Assembly: GCA_051294375.1 (NCBI GenBank)
Contig: CM119269.1
Location: forward strand, 15,139,918 to 15,203,917
Length of the DNA: 64,000 nucleotides
Direction of reading: 5' to 3'
From: Paraspadella gotoi
Lineage: Eukaryota > Chaetognatha
Each line of letters opens with the position of its first letter. Within the stretch, counting starts at the first letter, position 1. The notes under the pieces are model-generated. The model was not told where the DNA came from and did no database searches. It saw only the letters and a program-made list of their open reading frames with translations. The position numbers were made by a program, and so were the translations under genes. Positions 38,692 through 49,549 of this stretch are shown piece by piece.

Positions 38692-39826
38692 CGCGACGAC
38701 AGCCGGAGAATAAAGCCGAGGTATTGGTCGATTACGATTCCGACGCTTCCGGTGTTTGCATAGTCAAAATCGGCGCATTAGACGCGATGTTCCGGCGAAT
38801 CACCGTGGCAGAGATCGAAAGGGGTTGCCGGAAATGAGGGACGGTCCGCGATCCGAGTTGGCGACGCCGACGCCGACGAAGTCGATGAAGACGACATGTC
38901 ACTAAATTTTGAAGCTGAAATGTCCACGCCGAAGTCGAAGACGGACGCCGCCGAGAATCAGCGACGGTGGACGTCCGGCCGACGGACCAAGGGTTGAAGG
39001 AGCTCCGAAGTTTCATTTTCGTAATCTAGGTCGCCTCGCCGAGTCTCGGACGGCGATGACGACGACGCTGACATTTCGTCGCCGACGCCTCGATCGATAA
39101 TTCAACTTGATTCTTTTAGCCAAAGAGGTCGTGCTTCTCTCTTCGGCCTCATTTTCGCCAAAATCGATTCCAGCTTAGTTTTTTTTCGTGGAAAAAAAAA
39201 ACACCTTTTTTCTTGTTTTGGTTTTTTTAGTCTCGTTTTCGTTTTGTTTTCTTTTTTTCACCGGCGCAACAACGAAGGCAACGATTGGCAGATTGGTAAC
39301 AGGAAATGGGAGACCTTATAAAAAAGTTTAAAAATGACAAGAAAATACGAAAATCTTCAATTGTTTTAAATATATACGGTACGTTTTAATAAACCTGTGG
39401 CTGTGCGATGATTATTTTTATTTTTTGCTTATATAAATAATTGTCCTAAGTTCCTAAAGTTACAGCGTTCTAAGTCAAAGATCGACAAATACTATAAGGA
39501 TAAAAACTCAGTGATTACGAGCTAAGTGCTAAGGTTTTTAGATAAGATAAGCTCAAAAGCAGAAAGCAAATAATCGTAAAGAGTAGAAAGCGAGAAAGAT
39601 AAAAGGCAACGGATCGTGTTACGATTCGTCGTCACCGATCGGCTTTCATTTCCTTGTTTTGATTCGTCGTTCCAAGTGCCCACTGCCGAGACCAAACCGC
39701 GCCGATAATATCGGTAATGTTTCCCTTAAAATCCCACGGCGCTCGTTTGAGATTCTTTATGGCGGAGTTTTATTCCATCTTCTGCAGACGGAAAATAATC
39801 GGAAGTGAAGATAAAGTGAGTCAGTT
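38692..39826 (-). promoter_or_regulatory. GC-rich 5' region of the DAGL gene
   Basis: The 400 bases upstream of the DAGL start codon (to about 39110) are GC-rich and CpG-rich against an AT-rich background, as expected for a promoter and 5' leader. Stop codons break all long frames. Beyond 39110 the sequence turns AT-rich with poly-A and poly-T runs. No specific factor site is claimed. Confidence 0.4.
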
Positions 39827-39827
39827 T

Positions 39828-39935
<108 letters not shown>

Positions 39936-42640
39936 AAGAGCGCAAATTCGCTGGAATGCCTTAGATTGCGTGAGGCAGAGCAACGGCGTGATTCAAAAGA
40001 GGGACTACGAGTGAAAAATCACGTGATCTCCTTATTTGGGCGACGGCAGTTGTGATTCTCGTCGTCGTTGTTGTCGTCGTCGTCGTCTTCGTCTCGAAAA
40101 ACACGTCGGGACGACGAATCTTCGACTCGGACGGAGCCGAGTTCCTCTGGCTCTCGGTCACGATGACGTTAAAACGGAATCGAAAGGAATAAATAAAGAA
40201 AACTTTTTCTTGAGCCGGCGCCATTAAACGTCAATAACGAGACGAAAAAGATTTAGATTTTGGACCAGCGATTTCATTAAATCCGAGCCTGAGATTTATG
40301 CGAATACCTTGATATTTAAATTTGGTCGAACGAATCCTGTTCGAAGTTTAGGTTTAGAAACAGAGAAAGAAAAATTGTTAGCCTGAAATTGGCCAATGGC
40401 CATTGGGGCAGGTTCCGTGTTAATTTTCGTGACCGAGAAGGAATTTCCCCTACTTTTTTTTTTCGCTTTTCTTTCTTCTTCTTTTCCCTAAAAGCAATAA
40501 CCTTTCTATGTCTCTCCCTCTGTCTCCTTTCCCATCCTCCATCTCTCTGGGTTTTAATTTCCAGACCTCTCCTGACGCCTCTTTGGCTAAAGCTTCGTGA
40601 TGCGAAGCGACTTCCACTGTTTCCTTCTGACTTCTCGTCAAAATAGAGAGACGAGAATTATAAAACCTACAGTTAAGCACCCAGCCTGTCGGAAACCTTT
40701 TTAACCAATAGTTGCATCAAAACGTGTCATGAATCAGTTTACAACCAATAATAAAAATTTAAGGCCAGATAAATGGTTTCATAATTTGGTGGGTCCATTT
40801 TGTTATTATTATTTTCTCAATGGAGCATAAGACATTCTATGTAGAGGGTTGAGAATGAGAGGTCCAGCTTCAAGTTCAATGCTTCATTTTCAGTCGATTT
40901 TTTCCCACTACTGTACAAAAAAGATAATATAGGAAACGTATTATTTAATTATGATGAAATTAGCTGGATTATAAATTATATATTTTATATATATTTAAAT
41001 ATTTAATAAAAAAAATGATAAAACGTCTAATAGAATTAGAAGTGAAAGAGTATTTTTTTATTTTTATAAAAAATAACGCCTCGCAGCAAATTTAGAGCAT
41101 TTTTCAAAGTGATTGAAAATAGTATTTGCTTTTAGATAATGACTTTTAATAATTCTCCAACGCGTCATGTACGACGTCTCCAACGCATATGATGAAAAGT
41201 GAAAAAAAAACCTTTGCAAAATAGAAGGCGCGGACGCTTAATTACCGACACTTTTGTACGAGAGCGGACAGAAAGAGAGAGAGAGAGACGCGGGTTAATG
41301 ATTTTTCTTGCGGAGGCCGCCGCTGCTGACGCCGCCGCTGCCGCTGGAACCATGAAACAGTTGGTTTGGTGCCAGCGAATTCCAACCGAGCGTCTGCTGT
41401 CTGTCTCGACTCCCGCCACCCTCCTACAACCTCCCCTTCTCTCCCAACCCCAAGATCCCGCTTCCAATCATGAACTCCAAGAGCCCTGGAATGTTTTGAA
41501 AAGATTCGAGTTTAGAATTGCAGAAAACCGATATGGCGGAAATTCCCCATACATTGGGATGGGGTAAAGAGCTTTCGCAACAACGAACGGGTGTTTATGC
41601 AGTAATTGCCGTTTTGCGATGCGAAATAAAGATAAACTTAGCAATTTCTTTTCTGAGAAAATTGTTATGCTGATTGTAACTTGACAGAAGAAAAGCTGTA
41701 AACAACGGCAAAGTTTATTTATTGGCCTCCTTGGCTGAAAAGAGAAGCCAATAATACGGTTTGGTTATCTACGTATTTCGCAAGCTTCTTGAATATCGCT
41801 GTAGACAATATCATAAATTGTATAATAATAATTTATGATTGTTTGGTCCGACGTCAAAATAATTGCGGAGAGCAAGTCGGATTTTCCTGTCTAATTGAGA
41901 CGTCGTTAACGGTAAAAGTCCTATTGTCATGGAGTTTAGCAAGCCTCAATTGCATCACACAAATTCAATTAGGATCCCAGTTGACTAAGAAAAAAAAAGT
42001 TTCTTCCTGAGGATTCACCCATCGCCTTTTTGTTCAGATCCAATTTTCAAGGTTCATGGTAATTCAACCGTTAGCATTGAAGTAAATTTTGAAGAAAAAG
42101 TTTTAAGCAGCAACGATTAGTTTTTGTTTTATTTTTAGTCTAAATACGTACGTTTCGACTCTTGTTGCAAGCAGAAGGTGAAAATTTTGAGTTCTCGAAT
42201 GCCGTAATCAGTTGTAATCGGTGAATTTGCTTAGAAGTAGATATTTGTCTAGCTCTTTTCGATAGGTTTTTTTTTAGGCTTCACGTTTCATAACTTTGCC
42301 TAATTTAACTTAAGAACTATAAAATGTACACAGTTTTATGCCATCGATTTTTAATTGACTTTACGCACGAGTTTTTCCCGCGAATGTAGTCGGCAAGAAG
42401 AAAAACCGTGTCACCCAGTAAACAGTACATCAAAGACGGAAGCAAAAATCAACGTCGGAGGAAATTGGGCGCGCAAAAAAAAATAGAGGCACGAAAGCGC
42501 CGTGTCGCGACAGAGTGAAAATTGGGGGGGGGGGAAGGTGAAAGAAGTCACGTCGCAGAGACGAAGACAAATAAAACGTGGGATGAATCTTAAGGATCGT
42601 CTGAAGCGTCGTCCGATGGTTTTTGGCTGGGCCGAAAAAA
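39936..42640. other. Non-coding stretch, no supported gene
   Basis: Some GC-rich islands occur (40030-40230 with a GTC-type repeat, and 41310-41480), but none has a long frame bounded by splice signals or any recognisable protein motif. The rest is AT-rich. It may contain 5' UTR exons of DAGL or an unrecognised non-coding gene. Confidence 0.4.
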
Positions 42641-42649
42641 AAAAGTCAA

Positions 42650-42694
<45 letters not shown>

Positions 42695-42695
42695 G
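42641..42695. repeat. Short (GA)n microsatellite
   Basis: An interrupted GA tract in purine-rich DNA. The purine-rich stretch extends to about 42850. Confidence 0.9.
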
Positions 42696-42859
42696 GCCGA
42701 GCGAAACCATGAGAGGACGAGGAGACGGGATGAGGAGGAGGAAGCGCGCGAGGCGGATGAAATAAAAAAAAGGAAAGTCTACGCATGGGCATGGGACTCG
42801 CGAGCGCGCGATGCCCTGGAAAGTGGGAGGTGGGGGGTGTGTGAGGCGAGCGTGGGAAT

Positions 42860-43390
42860 CTCAGCGTATAGGGTGAAGATGATCTTCTTTGTAGCGACTA
42901 CATTCGATATTCGGCGCGTGAAAAGATGATCGGAGTCATTAGGAAAGTTATTTTCTTAAAAGTGCCTCGTTAATTTTATAAGTTAACCGGATAATGGGTA
43001 ACTTTACTATTCGACGACCGCAACCAACCTTAGGTACCGCCGGTCGGTGGTTTGTTAATGCATTTTTTCCCCCCTCTAACGTCGAATCTTATTTTGGGCA
43101 ATAACATACCTTTTTTTTGTTCAGTAATAAAAATTTTATAACTTTATAATAAATAATAATTTTAAAATTTATTTTAATTGCTATTTGGCTTATTTTTACT
43201 TTCGCCGATTGGAATTTCTCGGTCGGTTATTTTTTTTTCGTTTTTTATGTGCGACGTATAAAAATCTCGTTACGCAAAAATAAAAAAAAGGACATTGGTA
43301 AGGGTAAAAAAACTTTTTATTACAAATCCCTACAACCACCTAATTCCTAACCCAATCTCACCGCTTAAAAAATGTAACATAAAAATTCTT
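42860..43390. other. Intergenic, nothing recognised except a repeat edge
   Basis: AT-rich sequence. TTTACTTTCGCCGATTGG at about 43196 resembles the terminus of the TTCGCCGAC repeat family and may be a decayed copy. Confidence 0.4.
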
Positions 43391-43397
43391 TTTTTTG

Positions 43398-43573
43398 GTT
43401 TACGTACGAGTTTTATTAAGAAACATAAATTTCGGACATGTTTGAAGTTTGGAAAGAGAGAAAGAGCCTGTGAAAATATTTGTTTTACAAATCAATTCGT
43501 TTTTGCGCTGATGAAGGCTTATATTAAAGCTGAAACAGGTCCGAAATTTGTTTATCAAACTCGTACGTAAACA
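43398..43573 (+). ncRNA. Hammerhead-ribozyme-like motif, family 3, in an inverted repeat
   Basis: CTGATGA (43508-43514), a stem GGCTT/AAGCT, GAAAC (43532-43536), a two-base AG loop and GTC (43539-43541) follow hammerhead order. Stem I could pair TTTGCG with CGAAA around one bulge. The motif lies near the right arm of an inverted repeat: GTTTACGTACGAGTTT at 43399-43414 against AAACTCGTACGTAAAC at 43557-43572, with GAAATTT/AAATTTC continuing the pairing. Confidence 0.5.
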
Positions 43574-43597
43574 ATTCATTTTCTATCAAACTTAAAT

Positions 43598-43645
43598 TTT
43601 ACTTTCGCCGACCGCGGTTTTGGCGGCTTTTTAAAAACTACTTAA
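43598..43645. repeat. Half copy of the TTCGCCGAC-ended repeat
   Basis: TTTTACTTTCGCCGACCGCGG followed by GGCTTTTTAAAAACTACTTAAAAATACTTA matches the left part of the element at 52828. It joins directly to the palindrome at 43658. Confidence 0.6.
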
Positions 43646-43657
43646 AAATACTTATTA

Positions 43658-43836
43658 AAGGAAAACGATTTTTTTTCGCGCTTTAACAACATTTATTTTT
43701 TTATGTAATGGACAAGTTTCGACTCTAGTTTTCGAGTCTTTGATGCTGATGAAGACTCGAAAACGAGAGTCGAAACTTGTCCATTACATAAAAAAATAAA
43801 TGTTGTTAAAGCGCGAAAAAATTTCGTTTTCCTTTA
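43658..43836 (+). ncRNA. 81-base-arm palindrome containing a hammerhead-like motif (family 4)
   Basis: The arms 43658-43738 and 43753-43836 are near-perfect reverse complements (three or four differences) around a 14-base centre. Crossing into the right arm is CTGATGA (43746-43752), stem GACTCG/CGAGAGTC, GAAAC (43772-43776), a TT loop and GTC (ending 43781). Stem I can form between TGATG before the core and CATTA after it. The long hairpin would compete with the ribozyme fold. Confidence 0.5.
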
Positions 43837-43934
43837 ATCTATTTCAAACAACAAACGAAAAGATTAACACAAAAAAAAAAATTAAAAAAAAAATATTACC
43901 TAATTAACCTGACCCTTTTAACCATAACCACTAA

Positions 43935-44720
43935 AACGTAGTAAAAATTCTAAATTTAACTTTAATTAAAAATCTAAAAGTGAGGAACGAACAACATTAT
44001 ACTGATGAACATTTATGTATAAAAAAATTTTACAATAAATTTTCTAATTTACACAGTAGACCATATTTATACTAATACTAATCCAATAAATGTTAAAATT
44101 TCAAAATAGTTTTTTTGTAAATTTTTTTGCAGATTTAGATTCATCATGTAAAGTTGATTTAAAGAAATATAAAAATTATTTCATTAAGTTGATCAAACAT
44201 TAAAAAACCTATATTTTAAGCTGAAAATTAAAATTTTATATATTAAATATAGTTTTTTTATATTTTAACCCACTTAAAGAATTTTTAAATATGATTTATA
44301 TTTTCTTTTATCAACTTTTGACGAGGAATTCAAATCTGCAATCAAAATTAAAAAAAAGCCTATTCTGAAATTTTTCGATTTTAAAACGATAGTACTGTAA
44401 TTATATGTTTTATATTATATTATATTATATATAAAAGAGTGATGTAGGCCTTAAACCACCAAAGCCTGTCCAAAATCAGGGGCAAGATAGCTTATTTATT
44501 AAATGAATGGATAATTTTTATATTGGTTGTACCAATTTCATATATATTATATTATATAATTTTATGTTCTTCAATTTTCGCAATATTTTTATATATAGTC
44601 TATATATAAAAAATAGCCTTTTGCGAAAATTGAAGAACATAAAATTAAGTTTTTTTTACAAATTAATGTTCACTGATAGTATGTTGTTCATTATTGACAT
44701 TTAGAATTTTCGTATATAAC
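43935..44720. mobile_element. Inverted-repeat element related to 3722-5066, without the SINE
   Basis: It begins AAAACGTAGTAAAAATTC...AAAAGTGAGGAACGAACAAC, uninterrupted where the 3.8-kb copy has its SINE. It ends GTATGTTGTTCATTATTGAC...AACTTTCACTACG. The core repeats the foldback CAGATTTAGATTCATCATG / GAGGAATTCAAATCTGC. An extra segment at 44435-44525 also occurs at 62853-62945. Confidence 0.6.
44435..44525 (+). repeat. Short dispersed repeat (copy 1)
   Basis: GAGTGATGTAGGCCTTAAACC followed by CCAAAGCCTGTCC and TAGCTTATTTATTAAATGAA matches 62853-62945 almost exactly. Its identity is unknown. Confidence 0.6.
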
Positions 44721-45723
44721 TTTCACTACGCTCTACTAAGTTCCTGAGGCCCAAATCTCGGCTCAGGGGGTCAAATATTGAAATTCGCCTCGTTAGTTCT
44801 ATTTGTATTCACTTAGGGATCGTTCATAACAAATTTCATTAAAATCTATTCAGAAGTTTTCTCGGAACGTGTTCTGGTCACAAAAAAAGGGGAACCTCAT
44901 TTTATAATATGACTCCTTCCGTAATTGTTTTACCATGTTAATGAAAATTGTACTCAAATTGGCTATTGACTGAGTACCGAGTACTGAGCTATTAAAATTG
45001 TTGGGTACCCGTGGATCTCCTTGTATGTAGCTAAGGTAGTATTGTTTTAAGGGTGGTAAAGAATACTTTTTCGTTGCTACTTCATATTGATATTCATAAT
45101 TGAACAAGTTTTTATGGCAATAGTAAATCAGGTACGTATCTAGTATCTACATCCAAACTAAGCAGGAAGCTAATAACAACTATTATATTCTGGAGTCTTT
45201 TTTTATTTCGCTTGAAATAATGAAACTTCCGCGACATCAACACTATTTACAAGAACAAGTATGCAAGTTACAGTGGAACGAAAACATTTTTAAGCAATAG
45301 ATCTTATTTAACAAGCCGATGCTCTTTCAGAAGTGATTCAAAGGCTTTTAAGGACAACATCGGATAAATTTTAAACAAATGTCTCTTTCATTACAAAATT
45401 TTCAAGCATGGTTCGTATTGAAACAAAAAAAAAAAATGATCTAACATCTACGTAGTTTCTATAGCCTCTATACGTGTACGTATAAAAAAAAAAAAAAAAA
45501 CCAACGCAAACTACCGATGAAGCTAAACAACGGGAAAAAAACATCGTTAAAAAGCGTTTAGTTTCATCCAACGTAAATCAGAGCAAATCGGGTTAAGGAA
45601 CAAACTCAAAAACAAGTCGAGAAGGAGAAATACTCACTTGTAATTTTTTTTTCATCTTTGCATCTGTGAAAATCGTTGACGGGTGTGAGAAAGTCGTTAA
45701 CAATAATTGCAGACACGGTTGGC
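44721..45723. other. Intergenic region downstream of the SR gene
   Basis: 1 kb of AT-rich sequence that should include the 3' UTR of the minus-strand SR gene near 45400-45723. I see nothing else in it. Confidence 0.5.
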
Positions 45724-48057
45724 TCACTTCTTCCTGCCCCTTCCTCGGCCCCTCCCACGGCCTCTTCCTCTACCCTTCCCTCGGGGGGATTTGACCTCTT
45801 CCTCGCTTTCCTCCTCTTTTTCCACAGTTTCCTCCCGTTCTTCCTCCCTCTTTTCCTCCTCTGGCCTATCCTCCTCATCAGACTCTTTTTCCTTGGCTTC
45901 CTCCGCGCCCTCGCTATCCCGCCGCGATATTTCCTCCCTGTTTTCTTCAATGGAATCCTCGGCGGGTTCCTCCCTTTCTTCCGACTCTTCCTGACGCCCG
46001 TTCTGTCCCCCGACGGGCTCTTTCTTCTCGTCCCCCGAGTCCTTGGCGTCCGCTATCTCCTCGTCTCGGTTCTCGACCTTGTCGTCGTTGTCCTCGGCGC
46101 CGGATCGATCGCTATCCTCTCCGGACTTTCCTCCTTTTGACGACTCCTCGCGGTCGTTCGTCTTGTGATTTTTTCTGTCGGGAGATTCGTCCGTCTTTCT
46201 TCGTTTTCGATCCTTCGAACGATCGTCGGAACTGGAAAGTGTCGGTAGATAATAAAATTGCTTTAGCTGAGGATACCATGAAAAAAAAAATCATATTTTA
46301 ATACTACATATAAAATAATCCTCACCCTGATCTTGATCGCGATTTGCTTGGTGAGTTGCTGCTGCGTCGACGACGTCGACGATCACGAGACCTATGAAAT
46401 AATGGATATTTTCGTTATCGCAAATTTAATTTTTTAATAATATCCGTGAAGTCCCTCCTTCCAAGCGATTCAACATTAAGCAATAATTGTTTTAATTTTA
46501 ATCATCGAGTTTGTTTTAAAAAAATTATAAAAAAAGGTTTAAGTCAAAACGTACCTAGATCGTGATTTCTTCGGGGACTTTGAGCGAGATTTAGATCGTG
46601 ACTTGGAGCGAGATCGTGATCGGCTACGCGAATCGGATCGACTTCTAAAACGACAAACGACAATTTGAAGAAAAAATAAGAAGACGTTTCACGAATATAT
46701 TTACAACATGTAATGATCAAAATCATTTTCAGAGAGAAAAACGACGATAACAAAAAGAGAAAAACGACGATAACAAAAAGAGAAAAGACAATAGTAAAAA
46801 TAACAAAACGAATCAAGTGATCAGTTAACTATTTGACCTTAAGTCGTAGGTCACGATTTAAGTCGTTATGGTTGTTGTTGCAAAAAAATTGCAATAAACG
46901 CGTTACGTTCATCATTTCTAGTGGAGATGTCCAACAGAGACGCTACTTACTTGGATTTGGAACGAGATTTTTTACTGTTGTCCTTCAGCCTTATCTTGCG
47001 TCCGTGCAGTTCGGTCCCATCCAGCTTGTCGATGGCCGCCTTCAGGTCGGATCGAGATGTGAACTCCACCTCGCTACATTGAGGGTCGGAAGTAAAACAA
47101 GAACGAGTGATTTTACAGGACAAAATAACAACCCTTGTCCCCGTCTTCTGTAAATTCGCTGACTATTCTTTCCTTACCCCTCGTTCTTTCGCGAACGATG
47201 TGCGTCAGCGTAAGTGACTTCGCCAATTTGACGCATGAAATCCTTCAGATCCTGAATGAAAACACGAAATAGGGAGTTGATTTAACTAACGAAAAAAAAT
47301 TGATAAAAAACTAAAAAATTAATCGTAATTTGCCACTAACTGGTTCTAAAACTATTGATTATTTTCTTTCATAAATTTGCATAGAATGAGGATACCTTTT
47401 TGGCTCACAACCTACGACCCATGGTAACAGTAATGAAACTTCATTGACGAATGATAATTTAAGGCATAAAGTGATGAACTGTCGTAATTACAAGAAAGAA
47501 ATTACCAAAGAAATTACCAAAGAAATCTAAACATTTGAAACGATTTGCCTAATTTTTCGTTTTAAAATTTCAGCCAAGACTTTTCAGTACCTTTGCCATG
47601 GAGCGAGGATGGAGCCGAAAAAAAAACCTAGCATTCTCATTTTATAAACTATCTTAGCGATCCTTATCGCTTGAACCAGTATGCTTATAAAAAAAATCAT
47701 AAAATTTGCGGTTTGATCGAACCACGGTAAAACGGAACGCGTCACTGAGGGCGCCTCTCTGTTTTTCGGGCATTTTTCGTTCGGGCGACGCTGGCTGGCC
47801 CGGCGCCTTTGATTTGAGTTTTGAATCTGAAATTGAGCGGCAACGCGCATCGTCACATTTGATGTCGGTGCGTTTTGTGTGTTTGTGTCTCATTTGTATC
47901 ATCTCTCTTGATTTGTCATCATCTCGACTGAGGCGGGGAGAGAGAGAGAGAAAAAAAAAACAAAAAGGTTCACCTCTGTAAATACATCGGGGTAAAGGGG
48001 TAAAGGGAGGTGCTCGTTCGGACGGATTATTTAATGCGATCAGAAAAGAGTAGGCAC

Positions 48058-48092
<35 letters not shown>

Positions 48093-48916
48093 TTTAACTG
48101 AGTGACGACCCACGCACCGCACCACCTCAGGACCGAGCATCGCGCCACGCAATTCGTCACCTGCCATGAGACGCGACTGGACAGATTCTCCACGACGAGG
48201 CGATGATCAGTTCTTTGAATCGGTCCGTACCTAAATTGAAAAGAATAGCTCAGATAAATAAAAGTAGATAAATAAATAGATAAATAAATTCTTAATAAGT
48301 TTAATTTTTGAAAGGTTCGTCGCTTACTTGTCCTCCCACTTAGGTCTGCGCCTAGGCGGTGACCTTCGCCCGTAGCCTCCGCCGAACCGTCCGCCGCCTC
48401 CTCCTCCTCCACCGCCGCCGCCTCCGGAACGCCAGCGCTCTTCCTTAGGGATGCCGCGCGCGTGCTCGACGATGACGCGTTCGCCCAGCATCTTCTTCCC
48501 GTCGAGTTCGTAGACAGCGTCTTCTGCGTCACGGTGGTCGTCGAATTCCTGAGTTGGAAAAAGGAGCGCCGAATTACGTCAATGTCAAAACGATAACTAA
48601 TGTTCTGTGGCGCAGTATTCACACCGCCTCACATCCAACTTCATTTAGCCAATTCCATTAGCTCATACACACCCGAAAAACGTACCATTCAGCTGACTGT
48701 TACGGTCATTTAGAATTATATGAGGATCAATTTTAAAACGGCGAGCTTTCAGATTCTCAGCTTAGATATAGATATACTTACGATGAAGGCGTAGGTTCCC
48801 TTGAACATGAGCTCGTTGACTCTGCCGAAGCCTTGGATGAACTTCTCGACGTCTCGCTCGCGGCATCCGCGAGGGAGCCCGCCGATGTAGATGCGGTTTT
48901 CGTTGGAAAACGGCAT
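45724..48916 (-). CDS. Serine/arginine-rich splicing factor (SRSF4/5/6 type)
   Basis: Two-RRM SR proteins bind exonic enhancers and recruit the spliceosome in the nucleus. Eight exons join in phase: 48916-48782, 48548-48328, 48230-48161, 47251-47178, 47073-46951, 46644-46555, 46391-46326 and 46231-45724, giving 428 residues. RRM1 (about 6-75) has RIYIGGL and GTYAFIEF. A linker with 11 consecutive Gly and a basic stretch follows. The second, pseudo-RRM carries the invariant SWQDLKD, split between exons 3 and 4. Then comes an RS domain ([16 protein letters not shown]). Unusually, a roughly 110-residue Glu/Asp/Lys-rich segment follows and the C terminus is an RG repeat ([14 protein letters not shown]). 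Intron 3 (909 nt, with A32 at 48059) is the longest and sits where SR genes often keep a poison exon. Confidence 0.93.
48059..48091. repeat. Poly-A tract in SR gene intron 3
   Basis: About 32 consecutive A on the plus strand, poly-T in the SR pre-mRNA. Confidence 0.9.
48603..48676 (+). repeat. 5' fragment of SINE family C in SR gene intron 1
   Basis: CTGTGGCGCAGTATTCACACC followed by GCCTCAC matches the start of the family C copy at 51809. Similarity ends after about 70 bases, so the 3' part is lost. It lies between exons 48916-48782 and 48548-48328. Confidence 0.6.
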
Positions 48917-49549
48917 CGCGGCGGTCAGCGAAAGTTCCGTTGAATTAAGACAAGAGACGAAAACGAAAAAGGGGAAGACTGGAATGGAATCGAAACGGGA
49001 TCCTGGAATTATTAATAGCTGGAGTAAAAGTGGATTGAAAAAGTAACGAATCTGGTAGAGAGATGAATGCAAAAAAACGACGAGAACCGCCAAATAATAA
49101 AAGAGGAATTCGACATTCGACAAAGCGAGGGAGTTGCAAGCGAGGACGACGACGACGACAGCGACGAAGAGGCTTCGGCGGAGAGTCGAGGCAAAAAAAC
49201 TTAGTGCGTCTTTTGTCCGCTTTTTCTCTTCGTAGGCCAAATGAAGAAAAGCAATCTGGTGACTATGCGTCCGGCATCGAATACACTTCTCTATAAATCG
49301 ATAATAACTAATTTAAAACAAATATCCAAACATTCTCTAGAAAGGATACGAAATTAAGACAACAAAGCGCTTTCAACGTAATATAACAACGAATAATATG
49401 TCTAAATTATCTACGGTGTAAAAAGCTCATTAGTTACTGTAATTTAAAACTAATGAATATTTGGAATTTCGGACAAAGAAAGGCAGAGCCATCAAACCAT
49501 GATGCGGATGTATTGGGGTGCAAATAAAGCTCGACCAAGCGAGGACGAC
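48917..49549. other. Spacer between the bestrophin 3' end and the SR gene start
   Basis: 633 bases. They hold the SR gene promoter and leader (purine-rich, with a GAC-type repeat near 49143) and the bestrophin 3' UTR. No separate gene is seen. Confidence 0.5.

Noticed and set aside
40389-40680. Open frames on both strands near 40.5 kb
   Set aside because: Low-complexity composition, no splice sites in phase and no recognisable motif.
43300-43360. CCTAACCC-like words suggesting telomeric DNA
   Set aside because: Only isolated imperfect words, with no tandem array.
43998-44020. CTGATGA at the end of the inverted-repeat element
   Set aside because: There is no GAAAC or pairing downstream. It is part of the terminal repeat.
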